Assembly: GCA_020524525.2 (NCBI GenBank)
Contig: CP129018.1
Location: 2,670,115-2,734,114 of the forward strand
Reading direction: 5' to 3'
Source: Bacillus tianshenii
GTDB lineage: Bacteria > Bacillota > Bacilli > Bacillales > Bacillaceae_N
DNA length: 64,000 bases
Shown: positions 1 through 7,591 of the stretch, piece by piece
How positions within the stretch are numbered: the stretch's first letter is position 1
Layout: each line of letters begins with the position of its first letter
The notes under the pieces: generated by a model
The model's database searches: none
Told to the model about the DNA's origin: nothing
Seen by the model: the letters and a program-made list of their open reading frames with translations, nothing else
Made by a program: the position numbers and the translations under genes

Positions 1-190
1 CAAGTGGTACCCCTAGAGTCGAGATACTTAGCAAAATAGTATATGGATTGTAAGCATACATAAATAATTCCCCGCCGCTTAATCCAACAAGTGCTTCAAA
101 AGGGAATGTATAAATAAGACCTAAGAATTTCGACAAAAAGGTTGCAGCAGTTAAAATTAGCGTTCCTCGTAGTATCTGCTGGTTCGACAT
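1..190 (-). CDS. ytgP: YtgP/SpoVB-family lipid flippase, N-terminal fragment
   Basis: This gene is cut by the left window edge; only the first 63 residues are present. Translation from the ATG at 190 gives MSNQQILRGTLILTAATFLS followed by a hydrophobic segment and the stretch YAYNPYTILLSISTLGVPL. That is the opening of the MATE-like polysaccharide or lipid II flippases of the SpoVB/YtgP/MurJ group, which are multi-pass inner-membrane proteins. An AGGAGG ribosome site lies just upstream of the ATG. The gene is divergent from ytfP, the same neighbour as in B. subtilis, which supports the assignment. Exact substrate (lipid II or another lipid-linked sugar) cannot be told from this fragment. Confidence 0.85.
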   Translation of the reverse strand, partial: MSNQQILRGTLILTAATFLSKFLGLIYTFPFEALVGLSGGELFMYAYNPYTILLSISTLGVPL

Positions 191-209
191 AACTTTCCTC
201 CTACCACCG

Positions 210-227
210 CTAAAGAGTACTCTTTAG
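210..227. promoter_or_regulatory. Perfect 18-bp palindrome between ytgP and ytfP
   Basis: CTAAAGAGTACTCTTTAG reads identically on both strands. It lies about 20 bp before the ytgP start codon and 160 bp before ytfP. It could be a dimeric repressor operator or a hairpin in the ytgP leader; no known regulator was matched. Confidence 0.4.
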
Positions 228-389
228 TGAGGCCTTTGGATATTTTATTTGTGAGCATAACTTTGATTTTATCATAGATCGACCTTTGCATCAGCAACAT
301 GTTATTCCATTTGACTTATGCTTGATCATTGGTAAGAAAAATGGCTACTATTAGATGACTGGAACTTTTTTTAGAAAGCAGGTGTCACC

Positions 390-1652
390 TTGCAGTATGA
401 TGTAATCGTCATTGGCGGCGGACCTTCTGGTTTGATGGCAGCAATTGCCGCTAGTGAGCATGGAGCAAAAACATTACTGATTGATAAAGGATCAAAGCTT
501 GGTCGAAAGCTAGCGATTTCAGGGGGCGGTAGATGTAACGTTACAAACCGCATGCCGATAGAAGAGATTATTCAACATATCCCTGGCAATGGTCGCTTTC
601 TATACAGTGCTTTTTCCGAATTTGATAATGAAGATATTATTCGTTTCTTTGAAAAATTAGGAGTTGGATTGAAAGAAGAGGATAACGGTCGAATGTTTCC
701 GACAAGTAATCGCGCTCAATCTGTTGTTGAAGCCCTTCTTTCACGCCTTGATCGCTTAAAAGTCGATATAAGAACAAATACACCCGTCAAAACTATTCGC
801 TATGATGATGAAAAAGCAAAGGGAATTACCTTAAAAAACGGAGAAGAAATTGATTCGAAGGCGATTGTTATCGCAGTCGGCGGGAAGTCAGTCCCTCATA
901 CAGGAAGTACTGGAGACGGCTATGCATGGGCCGAAAAAGCAGGTCACACAATCACAGACCTCTTCCCAACAGAAGTACCGCTTACGTCTAAGGAGCCTTT
1001 CATTCGTAATCGTGAGCTTCAAGGGATCTCCATTCGAAATGGAGCATTGTCTGTTATAAATAAAAAAGGGAAGAAGATTGTCACACATGAGATGGACTTT
1101 CTATTTACTCACCTCGGCTTATCAGGACCAGCCGCGCTTCGTTGTAGTCAATATATTGTCAAAGAAATGAAAAAACAAAGTGGAAACCCAGTCACAATAA
1201 CAGTGGATTTGTTTCCAAAACAAAATGAAGAACAAGCATTTCAAATGCTGACAAAACAGCTTAAACAACATTCAAAGAAATCAATAAAGAATGTATTAAA
1301 AGAAATGATTCAAGAACGATACCTTCTTTTCTTGTTAGAGCGAAATGAAATCGATCCACAAACAACTTATGATCACTTAAGCAATGAGCAGCTCCGCTCA
1401 CTTATTACTGACATTAAGAACTTACACGTTAAAATTAATGGAACACTGCCAATTGAAAAAGCATTTGTCACTGGCGGTGGAGTCTCAATTAAAGAAGTAC
1501 ACCCGAAAACAATGGCTTCAAAAAAGAAAGTTGGGCTGTTCTTCTGTGGTGAAATTTTGGATATTCACGGCTATACAGGCGGCTTTAACATAACAGCAGC
1601 CCTAGTTACCGGAAGATTAGCTGGATACAATGCAGCAACAGGCGGGGCTTAA
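390..1652 (+). CDS. ytfP: NAD(P)/FAD-dependent oxidoreductase YtfP (HI0933/BaiN family)
   Basis: A 420-residue flavoprotein of the HI0933-like family. The N-terminus has the dinucleotide-binding motif [11 protein letters not shown] (about residues 8-18), followed by the family motif GGGRCNVTN near residue 50. The C-terminus carries [15 protein letters not shown], the second FAD-contact region. Members are cytoplasmic FAD enzymes of mostly undefined substrate; the clostridial relative BaiN acts on bile-acid intermediates, which cannot be assumed here. The start is TTG at 390, supported by an AGGTG site 5 bp upstream. Its position beside ytgP matches B. subtilis. Length is usual for the family. 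Confidence 0.9.
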   Translation: MQYDVIVIGGGPSGLMAAIAASEHGAKTLLIDKGSKLGRKLAISGGGRCNVTNRMPIEEIIQHIPGNGRFLYSAFSEFDNEDIIRFFEKLGVGLKEEDNGRMFPTSNRAQSVVEALLSRLDRLKVDIRTNTPVKTIRYDDEKAKGITLKNGEEIDSKAIVIAVGGKSVPHTGSTGDGYAWAEKAGHTITDLFPTEVPLTSKEPFIRNRELQGISIRNGALSVINKKGKKIVTHEMDFLFTHLGLSGPAALRCSQYIVKEMKKQSGNPVTITVDLFPKQNEEQAFQMLTKQLKQHSKKSIKNVLKEMIQERYLLFLLERNEIDPQTTYDHLSNEQLRSLITDIKNLHVKINGTLPIEKAFVTGGGVSIKEVHPKTMASKKKVGLFFCGEILDIHGYTGGFNITAALVTGRLAGYNAATGGA

Positions 1653-1671
1653 TACAACCCTGCCTGTTTTA
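1637..1671 (+). terminator. Terminator of ytfP
   Basis: CAGGCGGGG and CCCTGCCTG pair with one mismatch around the ytfP stop codon and are followed by TTTTA. The hairpin overlaps the last codons of ytfP. Confidence 0.6.
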
Positions 1672-1851
1672 TTGGCGATAAACAACCATTGCCGCAAAAC
1701 AATATACCTGCTCTTCTTCATTCTCTGTTGCAACAGACGTTTGAAACTGAATGTCCTTCACATCCTGTTCATTCAACGTTGCAAGAAATTCATTCAGTAC
1801 CTCTTCTAAATCCTTCTCATGCTGCTCGTCAAAAATTTTTACCCTTAACAA
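1669..1851 (-). CDS. cse60: Sporulation protein Cse60
   Basis: A 60-residue acidic protein beginning MLRVKIFDEQHEKDLEEVLN and ending with YCFAAMVVYRQ. Length and the KVKIFDE...EKDL...YCF.AMV pattern match Cse60 of Bacillus, a small mother-cell protein of unknown biochemical role expressed under sigma-E. The start is TTG; the ribosome site AAGGGGGT lies about 8 bp upstream and is strong, so the TTG start is well supported. The gene is convergent with ytfP, with only a short gap. No membrane segment or motif for catalysis is visible. Its presence is one of the signs that the organism forms endospores. Confidence 0.85.
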   Translation of the reverse strand: MLRVKIFDEQHEKDLEEVLNEFLATLNEQDVKDIQFQTSVATENEEEQVYCFAAMVVYRQ

Positions 1852-1953
1852 GAACGGACCCCCTTTTTTTGCTTCTTGTAAGAAGTTACGCCCTTACCTT
1901 TGTCGATTCCTTTAGCGAGCATTGGCGACTTTTAGGAGGTTTCGTCCTTTCTA

Positions 1954-1986
1954 AAGAAAAAAAGCTCTCGTTACGCAAACGAGAGC
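1954..1986 (-). terminator. Terminator of the rhodanese pair
   Basis: Perfect 9-bp stem GCTCTCGTT/AACGAGAGC with loop 1973-1977; on the minus strand it is followed by a run of T (1953-1963 complement). It ends the unit containing the two rhodanese-like genes. Confidence 0.85.
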
Positions 1987-1987
1987 C

Positions 1988-2320
1988 TTAAACAGTAAAG
2001 TAGTAAATTGACTTTTTCATGTGTTTGTTAATGATTCTTGCTGCCATTCGGATTGACTTATTATCATCTCCGACTACAACAATTTCCTTATCACAAACCG
2101 CTTCTTCCTTCATCGTACGAGGAAGGTAAGATAATGGAATATTTTTTGTATGGTCAGTTGGTGTTCGATAATACGAAACAAAATCCCGAACATCAATTAA
2201 ACAATACCGTTCCAAATCAACAGCATCCTGTTGGATTGGCTTCATATGAAAACGCGGCAGAATATAAGAGCGCATGATTAGCACTACAATTAACGCTGCA
2301 AGTAACGCAAATTTTATCAT
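1988..2320 (-). CDS. Membrane-anchored degenerate rhodanese-like protein
   Basis: A 110-residue protein with one N-terminal transmembrane segment (FALLAALIVVLIM, residues 4-16) followed by a compact rhodanese fold. LIDVRDF (about 41-47) is the usual rhodanese LIDVRE motif. The loop that should hold the catalytic cysteine (CRSGxRS) is replaced by VGDDNKSIRMAAR, so no active-site cysteine is present there. Sulfur transfer by the normal persulfide route is therefore unlikely, and a binding or scaffold role is my inference. It starts 21 bp after the stop of the active rhodanese ytwF and shares its promoter and CstR-like operator. The fold assignment is from the motif and spacing only. Confidence 0.75.
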   Translation of the reverse strand: MIKFALLAALIVVLIMRSYILPRFHMKPIQQDAVDLERYCLIDVRDFVSYYRTPTDHTKNIPLSYLPRTMKEEAVCDKEIVVVGDDNKSIRMAARIINKHMKKSIYYFTV

Positions 2321-2341
2321 TAGTTATCACCTGTTGTTTTT

Positions 2342-2653
2342 TTAACGTGATTCCGTGTCTCCCGGCCATGACATCATTCCGCCAACCATATTCACAACTT
2401 TGAAACCTTGCTCTTGCATGAACATACATGTGTTATGGCTGCGACCGCCTGAACGGCAAACAAAGATGTATTCTTTGTCTTTATCAAATTCATTTAATCG
2501 CTCAGGAATTGTTCCCATACGAACATGCTTCGCTTCTGGAATCATCCCTGCTGCAACTTCTTCATCTTCACGTACATCTATAAGATTTAATTGTTCTCCA
2601 TTTTTCAATTGCTCTAGTACCTCTTCAGCTGTCATTTCTTTAATCTCTGCCAT
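2342..2653 (-). CDS. ytwF: Rhodanese-like sulfurtransferase YtwF
   Basis: A single-domain rhodanese of 103 residues. NLIDVREDEE (about 23-32) is the substrate-entry motif and FVCRSGGRS holds the catalytic Cys66 with the six-residue active-site loop. The C-terminus has the usual VVNMVGGMMSW. Such proteins carry persulfide sulfur between thiols and acceptors in the cytoplasm. I chose the ATG at 2653 because an AAAGGAA site lies about 8 bp before it; an in-frame ATG 24 bp further up has no such site. A promoter with an embedded inverted repeat of the CstR/CsoR type lies upstream, so induction by reactive sulfur species is likely. It heads a two-gene unit with the membrane rhodanese. Confidence 0.88.
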   Translation of the reverse strand: MAEIKEMTAEEVLEQLKNGEQLNLIDVREDEEVAAGMIPEAKHVRMGTIPERLNEFDKDKEYIFVCRSGGRSHNTCMFMQEQGFKVVNMVGGMMSWPGDTESR

Positions 2654-2724
2654 TTCGATCATTCCTTTCTCAAACATTTTACATCGATTTTATTTTGGAT
2701 GCATTCATTTCGAATGTCAAGTTT

Positions 2725-2753
2725 ATTATATACCCCATTAGGTATAATTGCAA
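2725..2753 (-). promoter_or_regulatory. ytwF promoter with CstR-like operator in the spacer
   Basis: On the minus strand TTGCAA (2748-2753) and TATAAT (2725-2730) are separated by exactly 17 bp. The spacer is filled by the inverted repeat ATACCTAATGGGGTAT (2730-2745). This matches the general pattern TACC(C)-N-GGGTA of operators bound by CsoR/CstR-family repressors that sense persulfides. A related site lies in the promoter of the second rhodanese operon at 20.5 kb. Confidence 0.7.
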
Positions 2754-2789
2754 GTAAAATAAAACTGCCGGAAAGATGCCGGCAGTTTT
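2751..2789 (-). terminator. Terminator of ykuU
   Basis: Perfect 11-bp stem AAAACTGCCGG (2761-2771) / CCGGCAGTTTT (2779-2789), followed on the minus strand by ATTTTACTTG. Placed 15 bp after the ykuU stop. Confidence 0.85.
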
Positions 2790-2804
2790 AGGTTGTCAAC
2801 AATC

Positions 2805-3347
2805 TTACAGAGTTTCTTGACCTGGTTTCCAGTTAGCTGGGCAAAGACCACCTGTTTGAAGTGCTTGAAGTACACGAATCGTTTCATCAACACTACGGCC
2901 GATGTTATTGTGGTGTACGTTTGCATATACAAGCTCGCCTTCAGGGCTGATGATGAATAGGCCGCGTAGTGCCACACCTTCTTCTTCAATTAAAACACCA
3001 AAGTCACGAGATACTTGGTGGTTTGTATCAGCAGCTAGTGGATATTTCAATTGACCAAGACCATTGTCGTCACGATCTGTGTTAATCCATGCTAAGTGAG
3101 TGTGAATTGTATCAGTTGAAACCCCAATTACTTCTGCATCAAGGTCTTCGAATTGATCATATGCATCAGAAAGTGCAGTGATTTCAGTTGGACAAACGAA
3201 AGTGAAGTCCATTGGATAGAAGAAAAGAACTGTCCATTTGTCATTTTTCATATTTTCTTCAAGAGAAACCTTACCGAATTCTTTGTTTGGTAATACCGCG
3301 TCCATTTCAAAGCGTGGTGATTGTTTTGCTACCATACGTTCTGCCAT
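2805..3347 (-). CDS. ykuU: 2-Cys peroxiredoxin YkuU
   Basis: A 180-residue AhpC/TSA-family peroxiredoxin, nearly the same length and sequence as B. subtilis YkuU. It reduces peroxides with a thiol in the cytoplasm. The peroxidatic cysteine is Cys52 in FYPMDFTFVCPTE, and the resolving cysteine is Cys169 in GGLCPANWKPG, making it a typical 2-Cys enzyme. An AAGGAGG ribosome site precedes the ATG. The gene is monocistronic: it has its own promoter (TTGACT-17-TATAAT) and a strong terminator. An AT-rich inverted repeat directly upstream of the -35 box may be a binding site for a peroxide- or metal-responsive regulator, which is inference. Confidence 0.95.
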   Translation of the reverse strand: MAERMVAKQSPRFEMDAVLPNKEFGKVSLEENMKNDKWTVLFFYPMDFTFVCPTEITALSDAYDQFEDLDAEVIGVSTDTIHTHLAWINTDRDDNGLGQLKYPLAADTNHQVSRDFGVLIEEEGVALRGLFIISPEGELVYANVHHNNIGRSVDETIRVLQALQTGGLCPANWKPGQETL

Positions 3348-3396
3348 CGCTAAATTCCTCCTTAAAAATCATTATGTAATGTTTATCCTATTTTTG

Positions 3397-3425
3397 ATTA
3401 TAAAACTGATGTTATTTAAAGTCAA
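3397..3425 (-). promoter_or_regulatory. Sigma-A promoter of ykuU
   Basis: Minus strand: TTGACT at 3420-3425 and a perfect TATAAT at 3397-3402, spacer 17 bp, about 50 bp before the start codon. Confidence 0.8.
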
Positions 3426-3428
3426 TAT

Positions 3429-3468
3429 CTTTTTATAGTAATTTTAATTTAAAACTTATTATAAAAAG
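3429..3468. promoter_or_regulatory. AT-rich inverted repeat upstream of the ykuU promoter
   Basis: CTTTTTATA (3429-3437) and TATAAAAAG (3460-3468) are inverted copies flanking an AT-rich core, starting 3 bp above the -35 box. It could be an operator or simply AT-rich UP-element-like DNA. A half match to the PerR box (TTATAAT) lies in the right arm, but the full box is not met. Confidence 0.35.
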
Positions 3469-3742
3469 ATTTACACCGTAAAAACATTGAAATAATAAAC
3501 TCTGTAAAAGCAACACACGATAGCAAATTATCAATTGCTCGTTTGATTTTTCATTTGCACACATGTTTAGCTTACATGGTTTACATCATTTTGTAAAAAT
3601 TTTGAGCTTACCGCATACCCTTTATTTTTAACTAAAAAGTAAACAAATATGCATTCTCTATACCTTTGCCCAGCGCATTTACTTTTTCCCACTCTTTAAG
3701 CGTACCCTATTTTGTGCAAATCATAACATTTTCCTTTTGAAA
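3469..3742. other. Intergenic stretch without recognised genes
   Basis: AT-rich DNA between the ykuU promoter region and the leuS terminator. I found no reading frame with a ribosome site, no clear hairpin and no repeat-family member here. Confidence 0.5.
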
Positions 3743-3783
3743 AATTTTACACCAAAATAAACCCGCTGAAATATCAGCGGGTT
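3743..3783 (-). terminator. Terminator of leuS
   Basis: Perfect 10-bp stem AACCCGCTGA/TCAGCGGGTT (3760-3783) with a 4-base loop, followed on the minus strand by TTATTTTGG. Lies 6 bp past the leuS stop. Confidence 0.85.
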
Positions 3784-3789
3784 CAGGTG

Positions 3790-6207
3790 TTAGTTTGCAA
3801 CAATATTAACCAGTTTCCCTGGGACAACAATGACTTTGCGAACAGTTTTTCCTTCTAATTGTTCTTTTACCTTTTCATCAGCAAACGCGATTTCTTCCAT
3901 TTGTTCCTTTGTTGCATCTGCAGGGATTTGAATGCGCGCACGTACTTTCCCCATAATTTGCACAACGATTTCTACTTCATCTTCAACAAGCTTTGTCTCA
4001 TCATATGTCGGCCATGCTTCATATGAAACTGTACCACTGTGACCAAGCTTCTCCCACAGCTCTTCACTTATGTGCGGAGCTACAGGTGCAAGGAGTTTTG
4101 CAAAGCCTTCTGCATATTCTTGTGGCACTTCATTTGCTTTATATGCTTCATTAATGAAGACCATTAGTTGCGAAATACCTGTATTAAAGCGAAGCTCTTC
4201 AAAGTTTTCACTTACTTTCTTCACCGTTTCATGATAGACCTTCTCTAAATCTGTGGCAGAGCTATCTGCTTTAATTTTATCACTAAGCTGACCATTTTCT
4301 CCTACGTAGAGACGCCATACACGATCTAAGAAACGACGCGAACCGTCAAGACCATTTTCGCTCCAAGCAACAGATGCATCAAGCGGTCCCATGAACATCT
4401 CATATAAGCGTAATGTGTCCGCACCATGACTATAAACGATATCATCTGGATTGACGACATTTCCTTTTGACTTACTCATCTTTTCATTATTTTCACCGAG
4501 AATCATCCCTTGGTTATATAGCTTTTGAAACGGCTCTTTCGTCGGAACAACTCCGATATCATACAAGAATTTGTGCCAGAAACGCGCATAAAGCAAGTGA
4601 AGTACAGCATGTTCTGCCCCACCGATATAAATATCAACTGGAAGCCAATTTTCAAGCTTATCTTCATCTGCAAGCTTTTCAGAATTATGTGGATCAATAT
4701 AACGTAGGTAATACCAGCAGCTTCCTGCCCATTGCGGCATTGTATTTGTTTCACGGCGGCCTTTCTTACCTGTTTCTTCATCTACAACATTAACCCAGTC
4801 ATCGATATTAGCTAACGGTGATTCACCTGTACCTGACGGCTTAATTTCTGTTGTTTTCGGAAGGACAAGCGGTAGTTCCTGTTCCTTAACACCTGTCACT
4901 TCACCATCTTCCCAATGGATAATTGGAATCGGCTCGCCCCAGTAACGCTGACGGCTGAACAGCCAGTCACGCAAACGATACGTAACCTTTTTCGTACCTT
5001 TATTATTCTCTTCTAGCCATTGAAGCATTTTTTGGATGCCGTCTTCTTTATTCAACCCGTTTAGGAAGTCCGAATTCACATGCTCTCCATCACCTGTATA
5101 TGCTTCTTTCTCAATGTCACCGCCTGCGACGACTTCTTTAATCGGCAAACCAAACTTTTGAGCAAACTCGTAATCACGTTCGTCATGCGCTGGAACTGCC
5201 ATAATTGCCCCAGAACCATATGTCATAAGGACATAATCAGCAATCCAAATTGGCATTTTCTCTTGATTTACTGGATTAATAGCATATGCCCCTGTAAATA
5301 CGCCTGTTTTATCTTTTGCAAGGTCCGTACGCTCAAGATCACTTTTCGTTTTAATTTGCTCAAGATATTTTTCAACTGCTTCTTTTTGCTCTGGAGTTGT
5401 AATTTTATTAACAAATGGATGCTCAGGCGCCAATACTGCATATGTAGCACCAAAAAGTGTATCTGGGCGTGTTGTAAATACGTCAAATGTTTCGTCGTAA
5501 CCATCAATCTCAAAGGTAACTTCAGCACCTTCTGAACGACCAATCCAGTTGCGCTGCATATCTTTAATACTTTCAGGCCAATCAAGCTCTTCTAAATCTT
5601 CAAGCAGACGGTCAGCGTATGCTGTAATTTTCAGCATCCATTGTTTCATTGGGCGACGCTCAACCGGGTGACCGCCACGCTCACTTACTCCGTCAATAAC
5701 TTCCTCATTCGCAAGTACTGTGCCAAGTGCAGGGCACCAGTTTACAGGCACTTCATCAATGTAGGCTAAACCTTTTTCGTATAATTTTAAGAAAATCCAT
5801 TGCGTCCATTTGTAATAGTCCGGATCAGTTGTGTTGACTTCACGGTCCCAATCATATGAGAAGCCAAGCGCTTTAATTTGACGGCGGAAATTATCGATAT
5901 TTGTTTTTGTGAATTCAGCCGGGTCATTTCCAGTATCAAGAGCATATTGCTCAGCAGGAAGACCAAACGCATCCCACCCCATCGGATGAAGGACATTGTA
6001 GCCTTGCATTCGTTTCATGCGTGATAGAATATCTGTTGCCGTATAACCTTCAGGATGGCCAACATGCAAGCCTGCTCCTGATGGGTATGGAAACATATCA
6101 AGCGCGTAAAACTTTTCTTTTTCTAGGTTATCTTCTGTCTTAAATGTTTTATTTTGTTCCCAATATGATTGCCATTTCTGTTCAATTTGCTTGTGATCAA
6201 ATGCCAT
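3790..6207 (-). CDS. leuS: Leucyl-tRNA synthetase
   Basis: Class I aminoacyl-tRNA synthetase that charges tRNA-Leu in the cytoplasm. It has the HIGH-type signature [16 protein letters not shown] near residue 45, the large CP1 editing insert in the middle third with the GTGxxxxxP-like region, and the KMSKS motif [13 protein letters not shown] near residue 575. The chosen ATG at 6207 gives 805 residues, the B. subtilis length, and has AAGGAGG about 9 bp upstream; an in-frame ATG 27 bp earlier lacks one. The gene stands alone between its own terminator and a tRNA-Leu-sensing T-box leader, so it is controlled by leucine supply through transcription antitermination. Confidence 0.97.
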   Translation of the reverse strand: MAFDHKQIEQKWQSYWEQNKTFKTEDNLEKEKFYALDMFPYPSGAGLHVGHPEGYTATDILSRMKRMQGYNVLHPMGWDAFGLPAEQYALDTGNDPAEFTKTNIDNFRRQIKALGFSYDWDREVNTTDPDYYKWTQWIFLKLYEKGLAYIDEVPVNWCPALGTVLANEEVIDGVSERGGHPVERRPMKQWMLKITAYADRLLEDLEELDWPESIKDMQRNWIGRSEGAEVTFEIDGYDETFDVFTTRPDTLFGATYAVLAPEHPFVNKITTPEQKEAVEKYLEQIKTKSDLERTDLAKDKTGVFTGAYAINPVNQEKMPIWIADYVLMTYGSGAIMAVPAHDERDYEFAQKFGLPIKEVVAGGDIEKEAYTGDGEHVNSDFLNGLNKEDGIQKMLQWLEENNKGTKKVTYRLRDWLFSRQRYWGEPIPIIHWEDGEVTGVKEQELPLVLPKTTEIKPSGTGESPLANIDDWVNVVDEETGKKGRRETNTMPQWAGSCWYYLRYIDPHNSEKLADEDKLENWLPVDIYIGGAEHAVLHLLYARFWHKFLYDIGVVPTKEPFQKLYNQGMILGENNEKMSKSKGNVVNPDDIVYSHGADTLRLYEMFMGPLDASVAWSENGLDGSRRFLDRVWRLYVGENGQLSDKIKADSSATDLEKVYHETVKKVSENFEELRFNTGISQLMVFINEAYKANEVPQEYAEGFAKLLAPVAPHISEELWEKLGHSGTVSYEAWPTYDETKLVEDEVEIVVQIMGKVRARIQIPADATKEQMEEIAFADEKVKEQLEGKTVRKVIVVPGKLVNIVAN

Positions 6208-6258
6208 TTCCACTACCTCCTTGTATTCAACCAATCTTCTTTATCTAATCTAAAAGAC

Positions 6259-6525
6259 AAAAAAGCCCCTCATCCCAATTCAAGGGACGAGAGGCTTACA
6301 GTTGCATTCCCGCGGTACCACCCTTATTAACGCACTGATTGCGTTCAACTTAGGCCCTTTAACGCAGGGGAATACGGTAAATACTACTACCTTCGTATTT
6401 ACAACTTCAAGGCGAGTTCACGAAGAGACAAGGGTTGACTCACACCGACCGCCAACTCTCTGAACCTTGCTCACACGTTACTACTCCTCTTCATAGCTTT
6501 TGTATATTCGTCCGCATTGTCACAT
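6259..6525 (-). promoter_or_regulatory. T-box leader of leuS (Leu, CUC specifier)
   Basis: The minus strand carries the invariant T-box GGGTGGTACCGCGGGAA (complement around 6306-6323) followed by a terminator hairpin AAGCCTCTCGTCCC/GGGATGAGGGGCTT and TTTTTT (6259-6298). Further upstream TGAACTCGCC contains a CTC codon at 6414-6416 in the position expected for the specifier loop, which agrees with leucine. Uncharged tRNA-Leu would pair with the specifier and the T-box bulge and let transcription continue into leuS. Confidence 0.95.
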
Positions 6526-6531
6526 AGTGTG

Positions 6532-6561
6532 ATTTTAATGAAAAAAGAAGAACTATGTCAA
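6532..6561 (-). promoter_or_regulatory. Promoter of the leuS leader
   Basis: Minus strand TTGACA (6556-6561), 18-bp spacer, TAAAAT (6532-6537), followed by the T-box leader. Confidence 0.65.
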
Positions 6562-6697
6562 GTATTGTTTCACTTTTGTATATTTTAAAAATTCGTTAAA
6601 AACATCTCTCATTTTATCCAAACTGATAACTTTTATACAGTAAAGCTGGTATAATATGATAAATGTTTAAGCATATGTAAGGACAGGGAGGAACACT

Positions 6698-7141
6698 ATG
6701 CAAGAGTTTAGAAAATACTCTCGTGAGGATTTGCAAGAAAAGCCATTATGTTCTTTCACTTCATTGTGCAGCATAAACGGCAAGCCTCTCACTCAAAATA
6801 ATACAAAAACATGTATTTTAAATATCAGTGCTGGAGGGCTCTGCTTTCGTTCACATATTCACTTTCCTCTTCAAAAGAACCTTCGCCTGCTTTTTAAAAT
6901 TCGTTTAATGAACATTCCTTTTGAACTACCCGGGAAGATTGTTTGGCACAAACCACTTTCAAATCACATGCATGAATATGGTGTAGAGTTTGAAGTCGAA
7001 GAAAACAACCGAACTCTTTTATCAAAATTAATAAACGATACGATGGTTTGGTATAAGAAAACACGCTTTGCTCCGGACTGTTCATTTTGTAACGAAGTTT
7101 GTTCTTTTCGTGATATCGCTCCAGAAGTAGAACATATCTAA
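6698..7141 (+). CDS. PilZ-domain protein (putative c-di-GMP receptor)
   Basis: A 147-residue protein with the two PilZ signatures: RKYSR (RxxxR, residues 5-9) and NISAGG (D/NxSxxG, residues 42-47), followed by the beta-barrel with GKIVWHKPLSN and EYGVEFE. PilZ domains bind cyclic di-GMP through these motifs and pass the signal to a partner. Unusually, the C-terminal tail holds three cysteines spaced C-x2-C-x3-C (about 128-135), which could bind metal; this is inference. A GGGAGG ribosome site precedes the ATG. It is a single-gene unit closed by a strong terminator. The downstream target is not revealed by its neighbours. Confidence 0.85.
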   Translation: MQEFRKYSREDLQEKPLCSFTSLCSINGKPLTQNNTKTCILNISAGGLCFRSHIHFPLQKNLRLLFKIRLMNIPFELPGKIVWHKPLSNHMHEYGVEFEVEENNRTLLSKLINDTMVWYKKTRFAPDCSFCNEVCSFRDIAPEVEHI

Positions 7142-7167
7142 AAAGCCGGTTAACCCGGCTTTTTTTA
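7140..7167. terminator. Bidirectional terminator after the PilZ gene
   Basis: Stem AAAAAGCCGG/CCGGCTTTTT with a 5-base loop. T-runs on both sides allow it to serve the PilZ gene and the convergent small gene. Confidence 0.85.
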
Positions 7168-7440
7168 ATGAAGAATATTGTTTTGGTCAAGAACCATGTC
7201 ATTTAAAAGTTGACGAAGCTGAAGCTGCGCCCGGTAAACTTGCTCTTTCTGTTGAGGATTACCGCTGTGCCCTAACACATCAAGCTCTCTTAGCATATCA
7301 CTAATTTCTGTCTGTGCTTCTGTATACTCTGTTTGGTTGTAATGTTCTTGTTTCCGGTAAGTATCCATTTGCTTTTTGGCTTTCTCAAATATTTCATGTG
7401 CTTGCTTCAATCCTTCTTCAATTGAAGAACGAGTTCCCAT
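7165..7440 (-). CDS. ytzC: Small coiled-coil protein, YtzC/DUF2524-like
   Basis: A 91-residue, charged, mostly helical protein with no membrane segment, beginning MGTRSSIEEGLKQAHEIFEK and containing EHYNQTEYTEAQTEI. Size, sequence style and location between leuS and ytqA match the YtzC (DUF2524) family of Bacillus, which has no assigned function. The start at 7440 has AAGGAGG 7 bp upstream; a longer frame to 7482 has none. The N- and C-terminal halves both look like amphipathic helices, so a two-helix hairpin is likely. The family name is from memory of the Bacillus order and is moderately certain. Confidence 0.75.
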   Translation of the reverse strand: MGTRSSIEEGLKQAHEIFEKAKKQMDTYRKQEHYNQTEYTEAQTEISDMLRELDVLGHSGNPQQKEQVYRAQLQLRQLLNDMVLDQNNILH

Positions 7441-7591
7441 CCCATATCCCTCCTTACATTCAATTACAAGTAGTTTGTGCACAAGCTACATTTATACTCA
7501 TGCATTCTTCTCTTTTAATTGGTTTCTTTTCGATAACCATGCTACAATTGCCCTTGAAAATGCCATTTCCTGAATAAAGGAGGAGCGAAAA

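Noticed and set aside
1-30. GGTACCCCTAGAGTC at the left end resembles a cloning polylinker
   Set aside because: It is in frame with the ytgP coding sequence (GVPL region conserved in the family), and the polylinker sites do not match beyond a few bases.
3440-3470. PerR box at the ykuU promoter
   Set aside because: Only one half-site (TTATAAT) fits well; the second half has too many mismatches to call.
5080-5535. A 151-residue frame antisense to leuS
   Set aside because: It lies wholly inside the conserved leuS gene and has a cysteine- and isoleucine-rich composition typical of an antisense shadow.
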